Part shown: positions 34,552 to 44,940 of the stretch, in pieces
Position numbering within the stretch: the first letter of the stretch is position 1
Layout: each line of letters starts with the position of its first letter
Assembly (NCBI GenBank): GCA_013423385.1
Contig: BLZA01000023.1
Location: 933,782 to 997,781, forward strand
Direction: 5' to 3'
Source of the DNA: Naganishia liquefaciens
Lineage: Eukaryota; Basidiomycota; Tremellomycetes; Filobasidiales; Filobasidiaceae
DNA: 64,000 nucleotides
Position numbers and translations under genes: made by a program
Notes under the pieces: model-generated
Databases searched by the model: none
The model's input: only the letters and a program-made list of their open reading frames with translations
What the model was told of the DNA's origin: nothing

Positions 34552-37217
34552 CGACTCGAAGACTGCGACAGTGAAAAAGGTCGGCTGGCAGGTATAAGGT
34601 CCACTGCAAACGTGAAACTTCGAAACTCGGCGACTCGAAGTTGGGCAAGACAATTGGAGACCAGTCTGTTGTGCTGCTAGGAGTTATGACTGTTTACAGA
34701 CTTGCGTTGTGCAGCCTGCCAAACTCGCTCGAACGCAGAAGGCATTTGAAGTTGGCTTGCAACACCAACCAGCTGTGGAGCATTGGCGGCGCATACCTCG
34801 CTGAAAAACGCTGACTAGCATCGAGCCGTATAAGCCGAGAGAATGATGAGAACGGCACCATTAATTTGGGGTCGTTCAGCATGCCACAACGGCGCCGGCG
34901 ATGTCAAAGCAAGGCGGACAGTATACCTATCATACAGCCGATAGTCATGGCGCTTGCGCCTCGATCCCGGCAGATGCCGATAATGTAAGAGCTTGAGGAC
35001 CCATCGAACATTGTGTTGAAAAATGAAGAATGCATTTGAGGATGATTTGAGGTAGAGGCGTTAAAGCCATGGTTAACTTCGAATGGAAGTCCTGGCGGAT
35101 ATATACACACCATAACACGCGCCATGCGCTACTTGTATAGCTATATAGGCTATGTAGCTTCAGTACAAAGCAGCTTTACAGTAGTCGAAGCGATTCTTTT
35201 AGCTATTGTAGCTATCGAAACAGCTATCGGAACAGCTGTGGAACTGCTCTCGGAACCGTGAGCCGCGAAAAGCGGAGTTCGTAGAGAGCAGCTACAAAAA
35301 ATGCTTGGAAATCGCTTCCGAGGAGCTGGTTGAAAGAGCTGTCGAAAGATGATGCGAAGAACGGCGATTGTGCAAATTGAAATGGGCGCTGTTCAGGCGG
35401 AGAGCTAGAGAGATTGCTCGCTGGCAGCGGATACAGCATGCCTAGGCCTGGCTGACTTCATTGAGGCATTCCCATCATGGTTGTGTAGCTTTCAAGGTCT
35501 TGCCGACACCCCAACCTATCCAACCACACCGCGTTCATCCTTTCGTGGCAGGGGTATAGGAGAATCCAGCTGCTATGAATCCATTCAGCAGCTCAATCAG
35601 CGAATTTCACACAGCCTCAATACCAGATAGACCAGCTGCTGAATAACTTCAAGAGCTGCTTCTGAGATTTATGAATATAATAGCGCCCGAATCCTGGGCC
35701 ACTTCACGTGAGGTCCGGAGTCGGAGCCAGCCGAGCAAATCCAAGAGAATTTGAAGGATATTGAACAATAGACAGGAACATGAGCAATTTCTCAATTCAT
35801 ACCAGCTTGCACATCCGCGGGCAACTCCGCTGGTGAAACGCTATCTGATAAATTTCCACCTATTCGCTTTCCATGAACGTCCTGTTGTGCTTGTCTTCTC
35901 CTAATTGTTCTCTTGAGCAGCAGCCTCTCAGCGAGCCTTCCCCAAAGATGTCTCAGCACCTCTGCAGCTGCTTCAGCTTTAGCCTATAGACGGCTCAATG
36001 GACCTGTCAGTCTTGGAATCCTTTTGTTTGAGCCGCTCTCCTGCGGTCGATCTCGGCTTCTTCCCGGAGCTCTTCCCGGCAGATGGAAACTATCATAATT
36101 AGGCATGACAGAGCGAAAATCATCGTCTGAGCCAATTATCGAGACTCATAGCGAAATTGCCACTTGTCGAAATCTTTGACGTCCTGCAAACTGGTCTCGC
36201 TTTGTTTCGCGCCGAATTTCAACAAGAAATGCCAATGACCGGAAGAACTGTACCATTAGCGACGAGCTAGCTACTCTAGGGCGGATATTCTTATCAGTGT
36301 GCCATGATGGCGCTATGTCACAAACAATAGACCATGCGCCAGGCGATTCTTACCGGGTGACGCCAACTACACCACTGCGATTCCGGTCACGGCCGGGAGC
36401 CTTACCGGACAATAATCTCTTTCTACGCTCAGCCGACAAGACAGTGTTGGATCCTCATATTACCTTAAAGTGCGGAGCACCTCGCTCCAAGGGAGACTCA
36501 CAGCCCTCTGACATCAAATTTCCGGTATATGGTATAGTAGCGAGGCATCTATCTCTGCGCTGCACCAGGTAAGGTGTCCATTTCTCGCTTCGCTCGTCAT
36601 TTATCGTGGAGCTAACATTAATCCTCTCCCTGACACAGCAACTCGTTCACCAGTATTCATACAGCCATTCGGACTTCCCTCAGCTCTAAAACAGACAAAG
36701 GCACCATGACGACCTTCAACACCACGACATCAACGGCGATTGCAGCACAAGTCGCTCACGAATCTGAGGGCATGGATGTGATTATAGCACGCGAGGAAGA
36801 CGGAGGAGGAGAGAATGGACACGAAAGTAAGCCAAGAAACCCTCGACCCCCCCCCCCCCCGGCCTCGTCTCGCCCGTCGGTCAAGATACCTATAAAGGCA
36901 CTTTCGAAGGCCAGAAATGCGGATGCTCTTGTCAGGGTCTTGACTATCTTGGTTGCTCTCCTTTTTGGCCCACCTCCATGACATCAGAGCACGAAGACAT
37001 TGAAAGCTCGAAAAAAAAGCTGCTAGAAAGGATTGAAGCATAGTATTGGGCACGAGGGCTGCAACCCGGGTTTCCAGCCTGGGCCATATAAGATGACATC
37101 TAAATATGCCATCGCAGGGCTGAGGCAGAGATTCCGTTTGCTGCAACCTGAGCTGATCCATCCTCCTGCTTACATCATTCCTCTTTCTGTATCTCGTCAG
37201 GCTCTAAGGATCGCAAG
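34552..37217. other. 2.7-kb gene-poor, repeat-flavoured intergenic region
   Basis: No gene is supported. At 35130-35430 the sequence is dense in AGCTAT/GCTATCG words, which reads like a degenerate low-complexity tract. Composition is more AT-rich than the flanks. An ATG in good context at 36706 opens about 40 codons ending at a GTAAGC donor (36827), and a plausible continuation (EHEDIESSKKKLLERIEA) lies at about 36985. These could be 5' exons of the CCCH gene, but I could not join them to 37218 without a stop. A run of 14 C (36847-36860) is an assembly risk. Confidence 0.4.
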
Positions 37218-40200
37218 ATGTGTGAGTCCTTGAATAACGCTGAGAGATCTGGCAGTCCTGACTGCTTTGAAGTGTTTTCCGCCTCAGCTTCTCTCCCATC
37301 CAGTAATTCTACTGCCACAGTACAGTCCAACAAATTTCCGATGAGTATTCCCGAACTCCTCAGCTTGAGCCCAGGTTTTGGCTCCCGTCAGCCTCAAAGG
37401 AGCATTCCGGTCCCCATCAATCGTCAACTAGCCTCTCTGCACAGCGGAAGTGGTCAAGCGGGAGCAAGTCCACAGAGCTCTTCCTTCAACTGGGCGCCTC
37501 TGAGTGCGCGGAGCGCTCTCAAACCTCCTGTCAGCGCCATGGGAATCGGATTCGGCGAGCAGGAAAGAACAAAACATGTCAGAATTTCCGTCGCGCCGGA
37601 TTTCATGCCTTCGCTATCCGCTCGATACGTTCCTCCCGCACGCCGAAGCCTCGTTGACGGAGGAAAAGGAATCAGGCAGCGCCGGGCTTCTCTCAATGAT
37701 TCGAATCCTCGGCGAGCACTTGCGGAACTTGGAGGGCAACCCAAAGCCAAAAACACCCCCGCCACGGTGAAATTCCCTGAATCCACGGTCATTGAAAGTG
37801 GAAAGATACCGAGTTGGGAGGAGCGACGACGCATTCGACTAGCAAGGGGTACTGCAATCGCGACTGTCCGAACGACCATCGTGTCGCCTTCAACCCCTAA
37901 CAGTGTCGCGATTTCGCCTGGCCTGACTAGGAGCTTGGTTGTTATAGCGCGGGAAGACCGGAAAGAGAATTCCACTGATGGCTTGGGTCCACATTCTGAG
38001 AATATCGAAGCGCCCCTGACTAGTCAGTCTCTTGCTGGCGAGACCCCTGTAGCGCGGACCGATAGTAAGTCCTCTGCAACTTTCCGCTTTGCGGTTGCTA
38101 AACGCTCGCCACTGCGCGACTTGCATTGTTTTCTGGTTTCCAAAGTCATTCTCTGCAAATTTTACCATACTCCCGGCTTGAAATGTACCGCCAGCCCCTG
38201 CCGTTTCGTGCACGAGATAAATTGCGCCCCTCTCCTGTCGTCAGTGACAAGCAGTCTCAGCGGCAAGACAAGCGGTGATGGCGGCAAGCAGGTGCCAGAA
38301 ATTGAAGAATCGACTCCATCCAGGGTTGAGATCGTAGAGGTTTTCAGAATGAGCGGGGGCGGCCGGGGGGCAGGTTCTGAATGGGCAAAAGCCAAATTCC
38401 GGAGTAGGTGTCGATCGAGTGGCTCGTGCCGCTGGAAGTCGGATGTGTAGACTGATGAAGACTGCAATGACAGCCGTGTCTTGCCGAGATTTCGCTGCCG
38501 GATATTGCTCTTACGGTAACTTCTGCTCCTTCATTCAGTAAGCCTCCAAGCAAGCCGCGTTGATGGAGGAGACTTGAACTGTAAAATCCCTTCAGTGAAG
38601 CCCCTCAAGAGGGATCAAAGGGAGCAGGTGAGGACGGTGCGACAAAGGAAATGCAAAAGCCCAAGGAGACCGTGGCCAGCACAGACATCCTAGAGGACGG
38701 TGCGACAAAGGAAATGCAAAAGCCCAAGGAGACCGTGGCCAGCACAGACATCCTAGCTGCTTCGACGACCATTGAAGCGGAGGAGACTCTGATCGACTCC
38801 GACCCTTCAACTCTTGTGAAACTGCAGGTCAACGGGTCTGACGGGGAATCTTCGTCTCTCGAAAGCGTTGAAACGGCTGAAACGCCGTCGTCACAAGCTC
38901 ATCTCCCAAGGAAATCTGAATCGCTGGGAGCAAAAAGCGACACCGAATTTGAAACACGAACTCCTTCTTTATTGCAAGGATCATCGGCGGTAACTATCAA
39001 GGCGCTAGATACCAACCCTGCCATTGTCGTACAGGATCTCCCTTTGACCGCGCCTGGTGTTTCAGGTTCGCCATCCACGATCCTCAAACCAGCTAAATTC
39101 AGAAGCGGTAACATCGTCGTTCCCGACTACCGCTGGACGAAAGAGCAAGGGATGGTTCCGTCACCGACTTCGCCATCTCTCGACTTCTCAAATATGCGCG
39201 CCAAATCCAAGATGCTGCAGGGATCAGGAATCGCGAATTCTCTGCTAGCCCCTGCATCACTTGCCTCTGGAGTCGACCGTGTCTTCGCGCGCACAATCAA
39301 TCTACCAGTACAATATGCCAATGCACCACCTCTTCAAACCTGGCTGAAGCCTAAGGGAACACTCACCAATCTTTGCCCAGAAAAAGGCATGACTCAAAGC
39401 AGTGCTACAGCTTCTGAAGCTCCAGAGGAATCTCCGTTTCTGCCTATCACAGCCTACTCGTTTTCGACCGATTCGAGCAGTCCTCCAGCGACACCCTCAG
39501 ATCAGCGCCAAGAAGTCATAACTCCCGAGAGTGAAGAAGTTGCACTGCCCGCAGTTTGCATGTATTCCGACTCTGCCTCTCATAACCCGTATGATCGACT
39601 GGATGGCAACACGTGGACGTATCAGACGACCGGCGATCAATACCTCTCGGACTCAACCCCGGTCTACAGGGACGCAATGGCACCCGCGCCGCTTGAAGCT
39701 TGGATGGTTGATGCCTACCTTCTTCAGATGAGCCAGCAACCCGAAAACGAGATGTGGTTCAATCCATTCTCTTCGGGCTACGGAATACCTAAATCCAAAT
39801 TCATGCTCGCTAAGCAATTAGCGAAGCAGGTACGAGCCGGCGCCTTGCCTCCACAACTGCCTCAGTCCAGAACCAATTATCGTAGTGCGTATCCGTGAAC
39901 GAGATGGCAATCTGCCCCTGTCCGTTTTCAAAGAATACACCTGACACATTGTCCTCCCTTATATCAGCGAAACCATGCAGATTTTATCTAGAGGGGAATT
40001 GTCCCCATGGTGAGGGCTGCTCTTAGTAAGTTCATCATCTGAGTGGATGTATAGACAGTATAACTGACTGGATGCCTCTTGTCTGCGAATGACTATAAGC
40101 TCTCACGATCAGAAGGTGATCGCGAAAGCCAAACGTCGCACCGACTCGATCGCGCACAAACTTCGAAGTGGGTGGTCTTGCGCTGAAAGCATCTAGTCAC

Positions 40201-40766
40201 ATATTCTGACCGGTCATTTTTCAGCTCAACCTTGCAAGGTGAGAGCAAGCTTGATAATTCCCACATCCCTGTTGATCTCGATTTTCTCCATTCCGGCTCA
40301 GTTCTACAACTCGGCAGAAGGCTGTCACTGGGGGGAAGAATGTCCGTTCCTGCATCAATACATTCTCCCTATCGGAGCCCCGTTAATGCCAAAACCGAGG
40401 CCTTGGAGGAGTGAGTATAGCTGACTCCAGCGGACAATGTCGAGCGTCACTCACACCTCGCCGGGCTACTTCTAGCTAAACCGTGTCGTGTGAGTCTCAA
40501 GCCGACAAACCCAAGACCGTCGCTTGCTGAATAACATTCTTCTGTGCTCACAGCATTATGCTGAAGGTAGATGTCTGGCCGGAGAGCAGTGTCACTTCGC
40601 CCACATTGGAGTAGTCCCTTCCCTGAAGAAGGTACAGAGAGGTACTTTTCAGAGCTCAAACGAGTCCGAAGACGGGCATGAACAGGCTGCCAAGAGGGAG
40701 AGAACCCGTAAAACAAAGAAAAAGTCTTCTCAGGTCCATGATCTTCAGATCATCACCAGTGCTTAA
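37218..40766 (+). CDS. Protein with five CCCH zinc fingers
   Basis: Ten exons: 37218-38064, 38146-38403, 38474-38537, 38596-39884, 39968-40025, 40100-40167, 40225-40238, 40302-40410, 40476-40489, 40554-40766; 977 residues with this start. Fingers: 1 at 286-305 (CKFYHTPGLKC, spacing 9-4-3), 2 at 372-390 (CRDFAAGYC, 7-5-3), 3 at 823-841 (CRFYLEGNC, 7-5-3), 4 at 865-884 (CKFYNSAEGC, 8-5-3), 5 at 906-924 (CRHYAEGRC, 7-5-3). CCCH fingers usually bind RNA, so a role in mRNA fate is likely. The pattern recalls fungal Cps3/Lee1-type proteins, but I cannot assign an orthologue. Long Ser/Pro-rich linkers separate fingers 1-2 from 3-5, and the C-terminus is basic (KRERTRKTKKK). A motif with RYVPPARR and the segment IPSWEERRRIRLARG may be further functional sites. 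The start is uncertain (see the upstream region). Confidence 0.85.
38630..38755 (+). repeat. Exact 63-bp tandem duplication in the CCCH gene
   Basis: Two identical 63-bp units, 38630-38692 and 38693-38755, each encoding 21 residues (EDGATKEMQKP ... STDIL). Zero mismatches by eye. The length is a multiple of three, so the frame is kept. Confidence 0.95.
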
Positions 40767-40991
40767 ATCTGCAACTGCACGATGGTGACTGTTTTGCAAG
40801 TATGCTCTATTCATCGTGTTGTAAAGCGTACGAATACACTTCAGACTACTGGCCGAATCTTTGACTTTCTCCTTTACCTGATTCCGAAGCTTTGCAAGCT
40901 CGCCGATCAGTGCTGCCACCATATCATTCACAGAATATCATTAACCGTGGTTTTCAAGAAAGACTCGAGCAAGAGGCACCAAGCTACCGAA

Positions 40992-43432
40992 CTAAACATG
41001 CTCCGGTTGAAAGGACATTGGCGGCAGCGGTCGACATCCCAAAGCGATCTCCCAAGCACTCCTGAATATGGTAGAAGGTGCATCAGCGATTACTGATGGA
41101 TAAAAATTGTTCGTCTCAGGGCAAGCTTACATTATCGACAGCAAGGTAGCTTCTCCGTGCTTCCTTCCAATGAAGAAAGCCCCAATCGGGACGCCGTCAC
41201 TCAACAAGCCCAGAGGGACTGTGCCTTTTGAACACAGAAGACGCATTACTATCGAATCACAGGAGGGCAGCGATCGGACCGCACCTATGGGGTATCCAAC
41301 CATGTTGGCCAAAGAATGGTGTCCCTCACGAATCATGAAGAGAGCATCTAGGTTGTACTGATCAAAGACCCAGTCAAGCCCGTTTTTGCCAGCGGTGAGA
41401 AACATGTCTCGTTTCGCGTCCAGATATTCGGGAGAGTCAATTGTAGTGGCCTGCAACGTTCTCTCGAGAACCTCCTGTCCTCGGTGACCAGCAGGCAGCT
41501 CAACATCCTGTTTAGATAAGGACCCGCGTAAGCGCACTTCTTTCAAGCCCTCGTTATGGGCGACTTGCCGCATATTTCTCATTAAAGCTGTTGAAGGCCA
41601 AGTAAATCGAAGACGAACGATGATCCAAAGTCAGCTGACGCGCTCCGTGGCTTAGAGGCTACGCACGCAATGATATCCTCTACTGATCGACATCCCCCTT
41701 CGCCCCCTAAAGCTTGAAGATATCTCCCTAGATATTCCCTGCAATCGGCAGCCACGACGAGACTCCTAGAAGTATCTGCGCATTTCCAGAGAGATCCATC
41801 GACTGCCGAAGGAATGTCTGCGGGATCCATTACGGTGCCACCAAGACTCTTCATCACGGCTAATGCCCTCTCAAAGGCTTCGGAGACCTCTGGAGCGAGG
41901 TCGTTTCGGCCAGGTCGCTTCCAGGGATCGATGTCGTGCCAATTCTAAAGACGATTAGATTTTTTTAGAGTGTGAGTGCCCTTTTGACATCTAGAGTGAT
42001 GGGTGTTTACATACCCTCCGAGGCACTCCTATTCTGAAAGGCGCGAAATCTGATACCTCAATGCTGCCCACATACTGTTTTGAGAGAATACTGAGCACAA
42101 TTGCATAGCCGCCTCGAGAACACCCAATGATGACACTCACATTGCCAGCGGGACGGTTCCGCTCGACCGAGAGGGCTATGTACATCCGAAATTCAGATTT
42201 GAGGTCTTGCACATTCGCACTCAACTCACTAATCGGATCCTCGGAATCCGGACCTTGCATGACGTCCATCAATAATGCCAGATCCCATACTGTCTTGGCC
42301 ATTGGTCCTGCCGTGTCGAAAGAAGGAGCGAATGGAACGATACCTGTTCGCGAGAGCATTCCCACGGTCGGCTTTAGGCCATATATAGCGGACTGAAGGC
42401 AAGGCAGGGTGATCGAACCATCTACGGTAGGAAAAAGAAGAGTTTAGTCTGCAGATCTCTCACTTTGCAATCTGTCTGGTCTCCTGACCTGTTTCGGTTC
42501 CGACAGAAGCAGGGCAGAACCCTGCCGCAACGGCGACACCATTCCCGGCAGATGAGGTTCCCGGAGATGCATGTGCTGCGTAAACATTGATTGTTTGGCC
42601 TCCTACCGCGCTCCAACCTGGGCCCGCATGTCGCGACTTGTAATCTGCTAACTCGGACATATTCGCTTTGCCAATGACTGTAGAGGTAGATAAGGTGTTC
42701 AATGTGGAATCGCGATGATGGACAGTCGCGGGGGACCTACTTATAGCGCCTGCTTCTCTGAGCTTTCGGACGACGTAAGCATCCTTCTTCACAGGCATAT
42801 CCACTGTGATGCGACGGTCGTTATCATCTTCTTTCTGGAAGAACTGCAATCAACCCTCCTCAAAACTTACTAAGAGCAAAAGAACCAGCGGTTGTCGGCA
42901 TTCCTAATCGTTCTTCAGTCCCAATGTTATCCCTATCGGTAAATCAATCGGCTGCAATGTCCTATCATCAAGAGAAATGTACTCACTTAACGAGGATGGG
43001 AATACCATGCAATGGTCCTCTACACCTACCAAGGCCAAGTTCTATGTCCCTTTGACGCGCAAGGCGGTAAAGTTGGTCTCTGGGAGCCAGATGTACAATA
43101 GCTCGAAGTGTGTCATTATGGCAATCGATCTGACGCAGGTAGGTGGCAAGGATCGTGACGCTTGTCAACTCGCCTTCAGATAGCGCTTGCGAGAGCTCTT
43201 TGATTCCCGCGGTATACACATTGAATGAAGCAGAAGGTGTCTTTGTGAACTCTGCATGTTTCCGGTAGTGATGAGTGTAAAACGCTGGCCGATGTCTTGG
43301 CGTGGTGAAACGAGTGCGCGAATGCGTTTGGGATCTGCCTTTTCCTGCCCTATGAGATGCTCTAGTGTTTGAGCACGAACGATTCGCGCGATGCGCTTTT
43401 GTCGAGGGCATAGCTTTGCCATTGTTGGCCAT
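40992..43432 (-). CDS. Amidase-signature family hydrolase
   Basis: Nine exons: 42987-43432, 42871-42932, 42741-42803, 42489-42677, 42015-42421, 41667-41944, 41569-41587, 41131-41507, 40992-41061; 636 residues with the start at 43432. It hydrolyses C-N bonds of amides; the substrate is unknown. The Ser-cisSer-Lys triad is visible: Lys in HGIPILVKDNIGT, cis-Ser in GTSSAGNGVAVAAG, and the nucleophile Ser in VGTETDGSITLP. KANMSELADYKS and ALLMDVMQGPD are also typical. The family core begins at ASFNVYTAGIKELSQ. The preceding 75 residues are basic, low-complexity and may be mis-modelled, so the true start could differ. One exon is 19 nt and the intron after it is GC-AG. It converges on the CCCH gene with 225 bp between stops. 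Confidence 0.88.
41508..41568 (-). other. GC-AG intron in the amidase gene
   Basis: 61-bp intron, donor GCAAGT, acceptor AAACAG. The 19-nt exon before it (FNEKYA) joins DVELPAGHRGQE only with the GC donor; the GT at 41563-41564 shifts the frame. Confidence 0.8.
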
Positions 43433-43689
43433 TTCCCCTCGCCAGCATGATACTTCAGAATGATTGCTGTCTAGAAACGATGAGCAACACCAATGTGGTC
43501 GCTCAAGCGTTTCTTCTTCATCGGTGCTTGTCCCGGAAGTAGCAGAAAGATTTTGCTCTCGGTGCATCGGTATATCGAAGGCGCAATCTTGAGTCCTTCC
43601 TCGATGGGGAAAAGAGGGAATCCCTTCGAAGACATTGAGGATCAGCTCGATTCACCCTGAGTACACAGCGAACTTCGCTCAAAGAACCG

Positions 43690-44349
43690 TCAGCGCGAGA
43701 AAATGGACTTACTGTCATTCAAGACATCATCTTCATCATCGTCTGGCATCCCGTCAGTCGATATTCCGGAGGATGAGCCGGAATGCGAACACAAGGGCGA
43801 GAGCGCCACAGGATCGGCAGAAGAGGCTGCTAAGTGCTGGCCATAGTTTGTGGATGACCGGAATGAAGACCGTCCCCGCTGAGAAAGGAAATCAATCTTC
43901 TCCGTCGGCATCAAGATTCTTGGATAAGCTGTTTTGTTAGACCCGAATCCGAGCGTGTCCTCTTCATCGCTGGATGTGTTGACATCTTCCACTATGACGA
44001 CGGTGGCTGCCGATTCCGAATGGGTCATGCTTTTTTGCGAGGCCAGAGCTCTCTTCGACCCGCTTTGATCCGCTGCAAACCGGTTTCCGTCGAGGTATTC
44101 CGCATTCTGCTCCTTTGCCCTGTCTGGGGAACGCCGGCCTCGAAGAGGGATGTAAGCCTGACATGACCTTGCCCTGCGTTGGTAGGGGGACTGGAATGTC
44201 AAATGATGTGAGCGAGATAATCCTAGATCTTCCTCGAAAGCCGTAGGAGCGAGTTCCGGAAGAGCGAGTTCTTCGTCAACACAGTTGCAAAGTGGAAATA
44301 GAAGCTGGGAATTGTGCGAATTATGGAAGCGGCCTGAGATTGAGGCCAT
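43690..44349 (-). CDS. Unknown acidic, Ser-rich protein
   Basis: A single open frame of 219 codons from the ATG at 44349. I do not recognise it. It is Ser-rich with acidic patches (VVIVEDVNTSSDEED near the middle, DGMPDDDEDDVLND near the end) and basic ones (SPYQRRARSCQAY, RGRRSPDRAKEQ). A GTAAGT donor sits inside the last codons, and splicing there with a CTCAG acceptor would end the protein four codons earlier in effect. Composition and the lack of stops suggest coding, but no domain confirms it. Alternatively it is part of a longer amidase transcript. Confidence 0.4.
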   Translation of the reverse strand: MASISGRFHNSHNSQLLFPLCNCVDEELALPELAPTAFEEDLGLSRSHHLTFQSPYQRRARSCQAYIPLRGRRSPDRAKEQNAEYLDGNRFAADQSGSKRALASQKSMTHSESAATVVIVEDVNTSSDEEDTLGFGSNKTAYPRILMPTEKIDFLSQRGRSSFRSSTNYGQHLAASSADPVALSPLCSHSGSSSGISTDGMPDDDEDDVLNDSKSIFSR

Positions 44350-44940
44350 GGAATCTTCTTCCGGAGTGATAAAAGCGATACGGATAAGGTGTATTTGAAA
44401 GAGCAGTAGAGTTGACCGTCGACGCTTCGAGATCAATGCTGCTTCCAGCGGGTGCTGACGGGATCGACTTGGTCAACCAGTATAACGCTGGGCATATGTA
44501 TACGGAGAAAGCCTGGTGATCGATAGCCTTGTCGCCTTTCATTGGCGAAATGGCAGCAGGGAGCAGCGCTGGCGAGATAAGGATCCCCCGCTTTAGCGCG
44601 ATCTAGCTGTTATCTATCGGGCAGCTCTTGTCTCAGCCTGTCACACTTGGCTTTACCTTTGCATCCGCACCTCTTAGCAGTCCCTTAGCCGACATACAAA
44701 TTAAAGCTCTAACGTAGAACGGATCCCTCGAGCTATGTCCGCTGACCATGGTGCATTTCGTCACAAAGGATTATACGCACCAGCTCACGCAGCTAACAGC
44801 TCATTCGTCTCCAGCATCACTGGCAGCAACCAGCTCAGCTACCCAGCACCCGCGAAGGTCGCGATGGCGAAACGAGGCCGCAACTGGTCCAAGTGCAAGC
44901 ATTCATATAGCGCCGCCCGACCTTGCCAAGTAGCTGCATT
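44350..44940. other. Intergenic between two minus-strand genes
   Basis: About 590 bp: the promoter of the unknown gene at 44349 and the 3' region of the metallopeptidase. Nothing else seen. Confidence 0.4.
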
